Shown: in pieces, positions 1 to 12,160 of the stretch
Numbering within the stretch: position 1 is the stretch's first letter
How the letters are laid out: every line of letters begins with the position of its first letter
Assembly: GCA_013398015.1 (NCBI GenBank)
Contig: VZRR01002172.1
Span: forward strand, 186,001 to 250,000
Origin: Oreocharis arfaki
Lineage: Eukaryota; Chordata; Aves; Passeriformes; Paramythiidae
Length of the DNA: 64,000 bases
Direction: 5' to 3'
The notes under the pieces: generated by a model
Seen by the model: the letters and a program-made list of their open reading frames with translations, nothing else
Told to the model about the DNA's origin: nothing
The model's database searches: none
Position numbers and translations under genes: made by a program

Positions 1-458
1 GCAGTAAGGTCTAGCTATACTACCTTTAAGGCAGAAATAAATGGTGAATCCTATGGGGATTTGGTGGGAGGAGGATCCATGTTAAAGTTTCCTTGCAAAA
101 TCTGTAGTGGTTCTTAAAGAAAAAAAGAAACAAAACCTGACAGGCACTGCTGCCTTGGTTGTTGTTCCTTCTGTGCATGCAAGTCCCAGTGTAGGGACCC
201 AGAAAGACAAATCATTATGAAACAACCAGAATCAGTAAATCTGCACTCCAGGGTCTGAACAGAACTCTACAGTCTGGAAGCATCTCACTTAGAGATGGAG
301 ATTCAAAAGTATAATTTGCTTTTTTATTTGTTTGTTTGTTTTTTAAACAGTAGACAGTCACAACTACTGTATCACACGACAGCTCACAATTCTCTATGAA
401 GTACTATTGTTTCTTTACCTCAGAGTGCAGCAAAGCTCCTGTTACAAAATTTAAAAAA

Positions 459-484
459 CCCCAACCAACCAACCAACCAACCAA
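459..484. repeat. AACC tetranucleotide repeat
   Basis: About six tandem AACC units follow a short A-run. This is a simple repeat with no evident function. Confidence 0.9.
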
Positions 485-1130
485 GGCAGCAGCTGTAGCC
501 TACAGGTTTTAATTGGCAAGCAAACTTTGGTAGCAACTTCGTACAGCAACTGTCTTTTGTCTGCAAGCAGTATTCTTAATAACATATTGTGAAAGACCAG
601 GGCCTCATAAAAACACTACTGTGGGAAATCAAATTACATTCTCTTAATTTGAGCCTGATCACCATCACTATATGAAGCTGACATCTTTGATAAAAGCTGT
701 CTTTGGTTGATATTTTGAGCAATAAAAGAATTTTCCCTATCTTGAAGGGGCCTGGCTAAGCCACACATCCTTATTACCCCAGCTCTGGTACAGTACATTA
801 TGACCTTCCTCGCCACATCTGCTGATTTACACAATTGTCCCTCGCCAGGTGACAAACTTTACTGTTTTCTCTTTGTCAACGAGAATACAGCTTTTAGGAG
901 CACTGAGGGATCACAACGCTTCCCAGATAGATGCTATTTTTCTTAATGTTTTGCAAGCACTGCAGAGACAATGCAAGCAATGACTCAGCTCCAAGACCAC
1001 CTACATAAAAATGGAGGGAAAAGGGGTTAACCAATGTATACATAAATGTATCCAGCAAAAGCAACTTGCTGCCTGGGCTTTGGGCAATCTGTCAGAGATG
1101 AGTACTCCCTCCCACTGTCTTGTGATCTTC

Positions 1131-1179
1131 TTTTATTATTATTATTGTTATTATTATTTATTTTATTGTTATTATTTTT
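1131..1179. repeat. Imperfect TTA microsatellite
   Basis: Roughly 49 bp of TTA units interrupted by G and by extra Ts. It is a decayed trinucleotide microsatellite. Confidence 0.9.
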
Positions 1180-3541
1180 AGGGGAGGGTTTAATCTTATT
1201 TTACTTATATTTTTAGCCTATTTATTGTTCTCCGAGTTTGTCCTTCAGGGAGGAAGAAGACATGTTTCAAAACACACTGAAAGACAATGGCTCATACCCA
1301 CTTCATGTACACATTACAAATTCAGTACAGAATACACCAGGAAAAAATACTGTTGCTAAGCAGATGAACCCACTTTTATCTGAAATAGAGTGAAAGACAC
1401 CGGTTCTGACCCTAAATGCTGCACCATGCAAACAAGCTCTCTAATGTGACATATTAGCTAGAATGTGCAGTGTTCTCTCTCTCTGTTGTTTTAAACAGTT
1501 CTTAGTTGCATTTTATAATAAACATCATGGTTTGAAATTTGTCAATATGGGTTAGCAGAATCTTCCAATTAATTTTTAATTATTTTATTTCATTAAACTG
1601 GTGAAGCAAACTGGTTTATTTCTCTCCCTCACTGGTACCCTGCAGCAGATGGTTCAGAGAAGCTATTTCATTAAAACAACCCCACTAATTTCACATTCTG
1701 TTTACAACTTGCATATGGCAAGATGAGCACCTCACCTCACAAACTTCCAGCATGCTGTGCAGGTCAAAATGAGAGCAGTGTGTTTTCATGAAATCTTATC
1801 CCTCCAATCTCCACCAGAACACAGAACATTTGGGGCTTCTTTTTGCAGTGCCCAACCCTTCAGCAGAGATTCAGTGCAAGCAATACTGACCTTTCCAGCA
1901 GCTGAGCCTACCTGGGGGTCATCCACAGGCTTGCCTATGTGTCTGTCTTCTCCTGACATCAGCTTGGCTCTTGATCTGCTTCCCAAATCAGCTACAGAAG
2001 GTAGGAGGGTGGGGCTCCCCATGTAAGTGGTACAAATAAGCACCAGAAATGCTAAAAATGCCTCTCCAGTTGCCTCAGGGCTTTTTGAAGGTTACGTCAT
2101 GTTGCTTGGACTTCTCAAAAAGAAGGTATTCTCAACATTGCTCCATTCATCACTCATTTTACAGCATTCAAATAAACCAGAGGAGAACTCTCATCATTTG
2201 AGAATTTGTTTAGAAATACATGACTTTCATCTATTTTATCTATAGAATCATGAAATGCTGTAAAATTTCCTATTTTTTACGCAGCCACTCTCTGAAGAAG
2301 TTCACTGCTCTGACTTTATTGAGCTACCCATTGGCTTAGGACAATGTGTAAGAAAACAAATTAGCTGGACAATCTACAAAATACTGCTTTGAAAATCATT
2401 ACTGTTCCTCTGCATTTTAAAATTATTATACTACCTTATCCCAAGGACTTCTAATAGCCAGAATTCATAAAAGACGGGAATGCTTTTTACAAGTAAATTT
2501 ATATATTTTTGTTACAAATTTTTTGTTTAGTTTTGATTTTAATTATAGACTTTAAATTGCAGAAAACACCCTATGAAGTTATGGCCATGATAAATGAAAT
2601 TTACAGCATAAAAAAAAAACAAACAAAAAACACAAAAGGAGAAGAAGAGCTTTTACAGAAAACTCATATAACTGACTAGAAATGAAGTAACTGAAATTCC
2701 AAAGAAAGGACATAACACTATCAGCCAGTTGATTTGTATCTCTACAGAAGTTAAAACGGGATCCCTTCTAAACAGTTTTAAACTCACCTGATAAAATACG
2801 ACATAGAAATTACGTATAAGGCAAGTAACTGAAAAGGTGAAAAAACTGTAAGGCAGGGGCAAGGCAGAATTACCATCTTCACTATGGTTTTATTGCTGCT
2901 TACTTGCTGTAGTGTGTACTGCTACAGCCAGTCGAGGGCACACAGATTGCAAGAGCCAGCATTAACTCCTCATGGAGCCTCATCCTCTGTCCTCCCATAG
3001 AAACAACTGACAAACTCCTTCGCACTCATTAAAAATCTCTCTCTGTTCATGCTCTTGGGACCTTATTCTGCAAATATGGTGCATAGAGAATCTGATGTTA
3101 TTTGCGTAATTCTAAAAATTAAATGACGAAGATGCTGAAGAATGGAAAACGAGCAAACCAAAGCAACACAGACATACCACAAATATATTCTTCTATCACT
3201 CTGTTGAAATCTGGGATTGGAAAACCACCTTTTCCCCTTTTGTGGCCAATTATACTCCGCAGCTAGCCCACTTTCACTTCAGGTTTCACAGCCATCTGCT
3301 CTGATAAACGGAGCAGTGCAGTAAGTCACGCTTTGGATCTCCTCCTGTGGGAACCTCTCAGACCCGTGAGGTGCCACGGGCTAGCACCCCTGCGTGGCTG
3401 AGGGTGCTGACAAACACGGACTCGCTGGGTGCACCCCACTCTGGCCTGAAACACAGTCACTGCTCAGGACAGCAGCTCGACAGTCACTTGGGAACACCAT
3501 GCACAAGGAGGAAAAAAAAGGCTCTACTGATCATTGCTTAC

Positions 3542-3682
3542 CAACACAGGACTCCCCGGAAGGAGAATAGCTTCCATTGTCATGGAAACCGCTTCTGCAC
3601 TCACAGTGGTACCACCCTGGGAGGTTAACACAGCGTGAATGGTTGTGACACTCAATGATCCCCTCTGCACACTCATCAATAT
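3542..3682 (-). CDS. NELL1: NELL1 internal exon encoding a calcium-binding EGF-like domain
   Basis: This 141-bp exon reads as 47 codons on the minus strand and encodes one calcium-binding EGF-like domain. It opens with D-I-D-E-C, has six cysteines and ends in G-E-S-C-V. C-V-N-L-P-G-W-Y-H-C-E-C fits the Asp/Asn beta-hydroxylation consensus of calcium-binding EGF domains. The acceptor is tgaggcag|AT at 3684-3683 and the donor is G|GTAAGC at 3541-3540. Both junctions are phase 1, so the first Asp codon is completed by the previous exon and the last G starts the next D-I-D-E-C. The stretch I-I-E-C-H-N-H-S-R-C matches my memory of NELL1; NELL2 has a different sequence there. NELL1 is a secreted, oligomeric, thrombospondin-1-like glycoprotein involved in osteogenic and neural signalling. 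Two N-glycosylation sequons are visible, N-H-S and N-G-S. Family assignment is very likely; exon number was not determined. Confidence 0.95.
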
Positions 3683-6600
3683 CTGCCTCAGAGAAAAACA
3701 CAAGCCAGCCAGGAAATTAATTTCCTTTGACACCAATACTGTAGGTTTGTTTTTTTAAAATATCTTATTGGTTTGGAGTTTTTTTTAAAGATTTCCTTTA
3801 ATAGATGGATCAAGGTTTATTACAGTTCCCAACAACAGACATTTAAAGCATGACTCACATAACAACAATAAAAAATAACGATAATACATCATGTAATCTG
3901 CTACAGATGTGACATTCTTTTACACCGTGATTCATTGAAAATGCAAGGCAAACATGCAGATTTTTTGTTCCTTGTTTGGTTTTTTGTTTGTGTTGGGGAT
4001 TTTTGTTTGCTTTTTTTAACTCAGAAATTACATTTCCCTGTGCATTTAAAGCATCGCAGAACAGGCTGTCCACTGAAAAGGCAGTTTCAGCAATATTCCT
4101 GATTTTTTTTTGTGCCTGTCCTGGCACAAACTGAATGTACCAGGACACCTTGGAAAGAAAAAGCATTTTCTTCAGGATTTGTGTTTCCAGCATTCAGCTG
4201 GGATACTGGCAGCTATCTGGAACTGAAGGTGCTCAGAACACTTTGCAAACACTGTTAATCTCTTTTGTTTATGTTATCAAAATAAATACCTAGTACAAGC
4301 GTAACAGCATGTAACAAACAGAAAAAGCAGTCCACGTTTCAGCTGCAATAAAACATTTAGCTGGAAAAGAGTGAGGCAAATGACAGCAAATCTGTAGCAA
4401 TGGAAGGATACAGCATGATGAATACCCTGCTGAGTTTCAATAAATGTGCTGTTTTTAGAAAGGGGTTTCTCAAATTCCTGTAACACGTTTAAAAGAGGCT
4501 TCGTAATTGCCAGTAACCTTGGCTAATCATGGCTGGCACCTGGCTGCTTCTCCCCTTAGAGCATTTTTCAGCACATTTTGTAGGGTTGTAATTAAAATTA
4601 GCAAATTAATTATATGTTAACCTTGTGGTAATTTAAGAAGCCATTATATTTTCATTTCTCTATTCAGCTCGAGCTTTTTTTTTTTTTTTTAAATTTTGGA
4701 CAGTTTTTAGCTGGGTAACTTATCATTAAAAGGAGACTAAAATTATTTCCAAGTAATTCCCACTTTCACCCACTGTGATTTTTTTTTCTTGCCACATTTA
4801 AAATGTGCATAAAATTGTGCACACCAAACCAAAAAAACTTGGTGAAAATAGGTTTGGAAACTACATTTAGCTCTACAAGCATCAAAGGACAAATGTCTCA
4901 CGATCCTGATGCAAGACCGAGTTATTAACTAACAACCGAGTGTAGCTTTTATCTCAATTTCCAAAATACATATACCAATGCAATTTCATGGACTGCACTG
5001 GAGTCATGTTGATGTACGTGGAAATCGATTTGAATGCAGTATCTTTCAACACAATCCCATTTTCTTACATCTTTCAAGCAATACCCAGAGAAGTTCTATT
5101 TTTCTTCATTTCAGTAACAATATTTATTCTTGTTGAAATATGGCTGAGAAACCTAAAAAATGCCGTTTTCCAAGATTCGTGTTCGCCCTCACTCAAGCAT
5201 GAACCAAGTTATCTACATAACGGGATCATAACACTGTTTATTTCTAGCTTTATTCAGCTCCCATCTAATAATAAAGTCAATTTTTAAATGCTTTAAGATC
5301 AGTCACTGCTGCCACCTTTTCTGTACTTTTTACTTTGTGGAAGCTAATTTTAGTGTTAAAACACTGCACGAATCTAGCTGTCCATCAATGGTGAGTGCTG
5401 CTTGCAAACTCAGACACTTTCAATTCATTACAGCAAATGGAATTTATAACCATGATCTTTTCCCATGTCATGGCTGATAAAACAAGTTTAATCCTATTTG
5501 GAAAGTGAATAACTTTGCTACTGCGGGTCAATTGCAAATGAATCCTTCTTCTTACTTTCCTTTCTTTCCCTTTGTTGGATTGGAGAATGTTCCTGTTTAA
5601 AGACTGCTTCCTTGTGTCAGTCCTGTACTGGACTTCTATCTGTTCAATTTTACAGTTTTAAGTTACAAAATTAATAGAGTGTTCCTGAAGTTCATTTCTA
5701 AACTTAAGCCCTTTCAAAAGCACATGATTTAGGCTCACGGTAAAGGACACTAACTGACTAGCAGGTTACTTTTTGGAAAGCCTGTCTGCCAGGGTATGAA
5801 AACTAAGCAGCACTTTACTCAAAGGAAGAAGAGCATTTAGGTCATGTCTCTACGTTATGTCAAAAAGTAAAATAATACATAGAACTCTTTCAAGACTAGA
5901 TGACTTTACTGTGGCAGTACCATACCTGTTACAGCTTTTGTTCCCTGATGTGTAGGGAGACACTAACCAATTTCTTCAACCAGCAGAGCTAGGAAAAAAA
6001 GACTTGCTTTCAGTTTTAAAGGTTCTTCCTCTACTTCCTTGATCTCCTTAAACCAGTGGAGCTACGCCAGTGTTGTCCTACCCGTGCTGGGGGCAGTGGG
6101 CAAAGGATAAGAGAAGCTATGTGGGTGTTTTGGGAAAATCTGCCAGGACAGACAGCACTGGTGCTGAAGCAACTAGGAAAAAACTCTTCAAGTTCTACTT
6201 CCTACCACTACCTCTCCTGAGGTCAAGCTCAGCACTCCTCCTCGCCCCCCAGCCCAGCCTTCTGCACGCAGGTGCTGATATGGGCTGGGAGGATGGTGCA
6301 GGAAGGAGAATGGGGAGGCAGCTCTCCCTCTGCTTCTGCAGCAGGTCAGGATTCCCTTGGCAGCACATCACCAGCAGCACCATGTGATACGATATGCACG
6401 AGGAGCAGTACCAACAAGGAAAACCCTAATAGCATCTCCATTTATCCAACACATTACTGTTTCTTGAAACAGTGCACATAAACACTAAAAGGGTTGGAAA
6501 TATCCTGATGAGGTCTATAAGCTTCTCCTATGATCCTGTGCATTATTTGTAGCATGTGTATAAACACAGGCCTGAAGGAACAGGGAAATATTTTGGGTGT

Positions 6601-8654
6601 TTTAGAAATTCAGATTTAGGATGCTCAGAATACCAAGAGCAGCTTTATAAAATGGTGTGCCACATACCATGACATCATTAAGTTCATTTAATAGACCATT
6701 TCCAGCTGGACATCCCGTGTCTTTTCAAAACACTTTTTTTGAGAATTTCTTCCGCACAGAAGAATGTTGATATACCTAAGAGCCAGTTCAGGGAATTAGA
6801 ATCAATTCACTTCTCTTCATCTTTGCTTTTCCAGCTTTAGATTCTAGCACTATATTTGCATACTTGCCTCAGGATAGAAGTCTTTCTATCCAAGTCTAGT
6901 TTGGGGTTTTGCTATAGAATTTGAGTTATATACACACTATTTTTGTGTGTTTTTTGTGTGCAGATGCTTATCAGAATGTGCTATCTGTACTTTCTTCTTA
7001 AAGTTCTTAAAGTTATGTCATGGTTTAGCATAGCTTGGTTTAACTGTTTAACGACAGGTACGTTAAACTGAAATGAAAGCATACAATTCTGACCTGTGAG
7101 TGAAAATGCTGTAGAAATTCTAATCTTTTTCAAAGGAGCACATTAAAACCCAATCAGAAATTCTGTCACTTCACACAGTGAAGTGTTTATTCTTCACAGA
7201 AGAAACAACTGGTGGGCATCTTCTGGCTGTGTTCCCATGCTGTAGGTGTTGCCTGCCCTCAGTGCTCCTGGCAGCAGGATGGGCAGTTTTGTATGGGCTT
7301 TCTGCACGTCTGCATTAATATCTAGAAAGTCTGAAACTGAGTGCTTGTGGGAAACTGCCAATTTAATGTTTCCTTGGGAACTGAAAATTTTCATAGTCTT
7401 AAGTTTCCTCTGCAGTCTCTGGCTAAATATCTGCACTACCTTTGCATTAAGGGTAGTATTTTTCATTTCTTGCTCGAATGCAATTTAAGACATGGCTGCC
7501 CTTACCACCGTGAAACTATTTTTGTAGGTTTTTCATTCAAGCCTTGCTATAACGTCCATGTAAAAGGAGATCTCATACAGACTATCCTGTTGCTTTTACC
7601 CCCCTCAGTCATTTAACTGCCATTAGTAGAGAATTTTTAACGGATCTGGCAACGCTCCACTGTAGTGGCTTTGCAAATGCTCAAAAATGGCACATTTTTG
7701 TATTGAAGAATAAAGGCACCAGCTGGTTTTGTATAAGCTCTCGTAGGATGTTAATCCTGTCCTTTAAGGACAGGTCTGTAATTTTTACTTTTAGCATCCC
7801 AGCTTCTACCATTATTCATAAAGGTATTTATGCAGACAAGATAAATAGAATAATATATCTCAAAATAAAACACAATGGCTTCAGAACCCTGTGAAAAACT
7901 AAAATTAAATAATTCAATCTTTTCTAATGCCCCATCACATTTAAGTCACTATGTGATAAAACTAAAAGGAAAACTGTTCAGTAACAGCTAGCAATCTACA
8001 GTGTCAATGAGACAGAAGAGTTTTATAATAAAAGTGTCTATTAATCAAACCATTATTGTATTCTTTTTCATGCAAAAAATATACATTCCTCATCTTAAGT
8101 TTCCATTGAGTAGGAGACCTTTAAGAGGAAAAGCATGTACTAACAAAGAAGCATCACACAGGCCTCAAGCTTCCTGAATTAAAATTGCACCCTGAGAGCT
8201 GACTCCATTGCTTCCAGAGCATTACAGCTTTGTTTTCCACATTAAAGTATTTTTCTTCAACATAAAAACACCAGAAAAATGTACCCAGCCAACTGAGGCA
8301 TTATTTGTATATATTTAAAATACAGCCTCTTCTCATCTCCTACTCCAGCCTAAGCCTCACTTCCAGAAGACAGAGATAGAACGAAAAGGATGGCTCTGAC
8401 AGCACTATGCAAACAGTGTCCCCGCTGCAAAGGATTCATTCGACTATTTCAAATAAACCCTGAAAGCAAAGACAACTACTTTGGATGAGAATAGATGAAA
8501 AAATCTCTTTGTCTCTAAAAAACTCCACAAACCCTCTCATCTGCCTACCTCTACAGTTTTACATAAACTTATATAAAGGCTGAATTTCATCCTTTATTAT
8601 TAACTCTTAATTTTTTATATTATTAAATCTCTATATTAGCTTTGACAGTTCACT
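3683..8654. other. Intronic stretch, nothing recognised
   Basis: AT-rich intron with homopolymer T-runs, the clearest being 16 T at 4675-4690. The locally GC-richer piece at 6230-6390 gives short frames on both strands, but none has a known domain, splice context or repeat similarity that I recognise. Confidence 0.6.
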
Positions 8655-8708
8655 ACAAGAGGGGCCTGCCTGTATGCAATACAAAGAGGGGCCTTGCCTA
8701 TATGCAAT
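8655..8708. repeat. Two-unit tandem duplication of about 27 bp
   Basis: Unit one (8655-8680, 26 bp) and unit two (8681-8708, 28 bp) differ by two small insertions and one G/A change. They share the cores GAGGGGCCT and TATGCAATACAAAG. This looks like a recent local duplication. Confidence 0.85.
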
Positions 8709-11429
8709 ACAAAGCAGAAATACAGTGCCAGAAGCCCCCCCTAAAGTCTGCCAGATTTTCCCAGTGCAAAGTAGGAGAGGCTACAGCACTCTGACCTTGT
8801 CCCAGGTTTGCAGCCCAGTGTGCCTGGAATACCAAGGATACAGCTGGTACTGCAATTCAGCTGTTAAACAAATGGTAACATAGAGAACACAGATAACTCT
8901 GTAATTAAGTTACATTTGAATAATGACTGGTGGCTGTTGCTCAACCTCACGGGGCCACTTCATTCTTAAGACAACAGAGATACTAAAAATCAGAAAGGAC
9001 AGGAAAGACATCTGTCTGAGATCTATTATCTAAACTAATCACCAATTTTTAGTTTCACAGCTTTAAGTATCTCAGGCGATAAAGATTGCCCCCACCTCTG
9101 CCTGAAGCCAGCAGCAAGCTTTGGAATAACTGCTTAGGAAATATTTCCTTGACATTTAGCCTCCTTTTTAATTATGTTCATTTTAACTCATTAGGAGATT
9201 TTGGGCAAACAATCAACACCAAATAACATACTCCTCTCTCCTCAGTAGTCATGGCTGTTTTCACAGACTGATTTAAATTGCTTTCTATTTATATTGGCCT
9301 TTGCAGTTCCTTCTTGGGCAGAACAGTTTTGCCTGTATAAATGGTACAGGCTTTGGTCCATTTTTCTATTTTGAGGACACAGTGGTAAACCATAAAACTT
9401 TGAATTTGTTAAGATAGTGAATAAAACTCACATTCATGAACAATCAAACCCACACAAATATTTTAATAGCACTAAATGGCTTTCAGGGATGAAATGTGTG
9501 CCCACCACCCATTATAATTAAAGAACAGCTGTAATATGCTTTATTGTGTAATTTTGAACTGGTATAAAGATTTTTAATCATTTGAAACTGATGTGCAAAT
9601 TTAGAATGATAAGTTTATAAAAAATAAATGGAATTAAACTGATATCAGATTAATAACACAGACTAGTTGTACCAGCATTTTTTAAGATTCTTTTAATATA
9701 TAACATCTAATTTATTGAAATTCATTTTAGTACTTTATATATTTATTCACAGTCCAAGATGATGTCTTTATGATTTTAGTGCATGTCTCTCTCATACCCT
9801 CATATTCATTGATTTCCACGCTAAACATGCAGCATACTTAAGAGTATGCAACTGAAAGGTCCTGGATCATTCAAATAAATCTCACTTCACAAGACTGGAG
9901 TTGAAAGAATTTTTTCTTCTCCTATTTAAAGATTATTGGGTGATGTAGGACATAAGAATTGGAGCCAGACCATTCAGTAGAAAGCCTGTCAGGGTAAAGA
10001 ACTATTTCATATTTAGTATTGCATTTGAGTTTTCATTGCAAACAGGATTTTAATTATCACTCCACAAGCCAGAAACAAACAGGCTGCCTTCACAATTAGT
10101 AGGTTAAGTTTCAAACTGAGGCTGAGACTTTCTGTCAAATTTGAGGCCTATGGTCAATATGTCTCTCAAACTACATCATCCTGAAAACAGCAGGGCTACC
10201 AGCCCAGTGTTTAATGTATTCCAGCTGTTGGAACAATAGTGCCAGTCATGCACAGTGTAGCTGGTTTGAGGATGGGTGTGGGGAACACACAGTTCAAAAG
10301 AACCTGACTGTCAGCTCCAGCCATTACTGAACTAATGACACTGAAATTCAGGACAGAAGTTTAGCTCATTGCCTGCTAACACCTTGCACCTGCTGGCAGT
10401 ATCCCACAGCTCTCCAGAAATGTCCTTTCTTACTCTTTTTGACATTATGCTCTTCCTAAACACACCGGAGCACTTTGTCAGGACCCCAAACTTAGTATTT
10501 TTCTACCTTAGGAACAGTGTGTGGTCTTCATGCTACAGGTACCCATGTAAATCAGTCTGGTAGCATTTCTGCAGAGAAACTGAACTGCAGACCACTAATT
10601 AATCATAGACCACCATTATTTAATTTATATAGTATATATCAATATATATTTATTGGCAGAGAGACATAATGTGCAATTAACAGGTAAGATAAATAAGGCA
10701 GAGAGTGATACAAAGAACTTTCCAAAGTTGTCCAAAGCCAAATGGCGAGAAACTTCTCAATTTTGTAATTCCAGTCCACTATCCTCCATTTAGATCACCA
10801 TTTTCTATTCCCTATAAAAATTTTCTCAAGCAACCAGGTAGAGGCAAGGCCAACCTTCATTACCCTCGTGATTCATGAACACGAGCTTTATTTTTTAGTA
10901 ACATTCAGTATCTTCATCCACGACTGCTAATTCAATTAAACTGTGATCCTGGAGTTGTACCTGCATACATTATATATAAGCAACTATTCAGAATATTAGA
11001 TATGCATACTAGAATAAAATGAAAAAACAAGATCAATAGGAGAGGTCTGTTGTGTCAATGGACTTTAATCAATGGAGCCCTCAGCATACAGAGGTATTCT
11101 TCTACACAGCCAGGATTATACAGATTTTTAAAAAGAAAATTCAAACCCATTCCTAAAGCAAAGTACTTTGATACACACAGCTGCTTTAAGCCTATTGAAA
11201 ACATATCTGCTGTAAATTCATTGAATTTACAATGATTGGTAAAACCATACTAAAAACTTACTACAGATCGCAGAATTACGTTTCAGAAAATCTGCATGGC
11301 AAAATACATTAAGTATCTCATAAAAAGAATAATATATCAATGAGAATAAAAAGTACTTTTGACAAGTGATTTTGGCATCCTTCAATTAAAGAGTTGCACA
11401 TTCTCTGCCAAGATCACAAAATTTAAGAA
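8709..11429. other. Intronic stretch, nothing recognised
   Basis: AT-rich intron with no repeat family or exon that I can identify. A short TATA-rich run at 10618-10650 is simple low-complexity sequence. Confidence 0.55.
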
Positions 11430-12160
11430 GAATCGCCTAAAGGGGACAGATGTTAAGCCAAAATATCTGATAGGTGCCAACCAGCTGGAACGTAGCTTGG
11501 CACGGAAGGAGCTGGGGGTCCTGGTGGACACCAAGTTGAACACGAACCAGAAAGATGACTCTGCTGTGAAGAAGGTGGATGGTGCCTTCAGCTGCATTAA
11601 ATAAAGTAGTGCCAGCAGGGTGAGGGAGGTGATCCTTCCCCCTGCTCAGCACTAGTGAGGCCACACCTGAAGTGCTGGACCCAATGGTGACCTCCCCAGC
11701 ACGAGAGAGAAATGGAACAGCTGGGGAGAGACCAGCCTCGGGACACAAGGATGAGTAAGGGCTGGGGCATCCCTCACAAGAGGAAAGGCTGAGAGAGCTG
11801 GGCTTGTTTAGCCTGGAGAGGAGAAGGCTCAGAGGGGATCTTACAGACACATAAATAACCAGAGAGAAGGTGTGAAGAGGATGGAGCCAGGCTCTTCTCA
11901 GCAGTGCCCAGTGGCAGGACCAGGGCCCACGGGCACAAACTGAAACACAGCAGGGTCCATCTGAACATCAGGAAACACTCTTCCAGTGTGAGGCTGCCCA
12001 GGGAAGCTGTGGAGTCTCCATCCTTGGAGACACTCAAAAGCCATCTGGACATTCTTCTGGGCAACTGGCTCCAGGTGGCCGTAACTGAGCAGTGGGGTTG
12101 GACAAGATGACTCCCAGAGGTCCCTTCCAACCTCAGCCATTCTGTCATTCTCTGATTCTG
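11430..12160 (+). mobile_element. CR1 LINE, 5'-truncated, end of ORF2 plus 3' UTR
   Basis: This is a 5'-truncated copy of the avian CR1 non-LTR retrotransposon. At about 11455-11600 one frame reads Y-L-I-G-A-N-Q-L-E-R-S-L-A-R-K-E-L-G-V-L-V-D, the conserved C-terminal part of CR1 reverse transcriptase. Downstream come the standard CR1 segments: 'gagctgggcttgtttagcc', 'aaactgaaacacagcaggg' and 'gaagctgtggagtctccatc'. The 3' end is 'cccttccaacctcagccatt' followed by short TCTGATTCTG-type repeats. The coding part is interrupted by stops and indels, so the copy is dead. Truncation at the 5' end is typical of target-primed reverse transcription. Confidence 0.95.

Larger units (their letters stand above)
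1..3541 (-). other. NELL1: Partial NELL1 intron, downstream of the 3542-3682 exon
   Basis: This AT-rich stretch follows the donor at 3541 in the direction of transcription. It holds an AACC repeat and a TTA repeat, listed separately. The next NELL1 exon should begin with the rest of an Asp codon followed by I-D-E-C; I did not find it here. The short reading frames have no recognisable domain. Confidence 0.75.

Noticed and set aside
3542..3682. NELL2 instead of NELL1
   Set aside because: The EGF domain reads I-I-E-C-H-N-H-S-R-C and joins to an upstream F-C-E-E-G-C-R-Y-G-G-T-C domain. Both match NELL1 as I know it; NELL2 differs at these positions.
3524..3736. 70-codon Met-initiated minus-strand frame over the exon
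   Set aside because: It is in the wrong frame and crosses both splice sites. The real coding frame is the EGF frame within 3542-3682.
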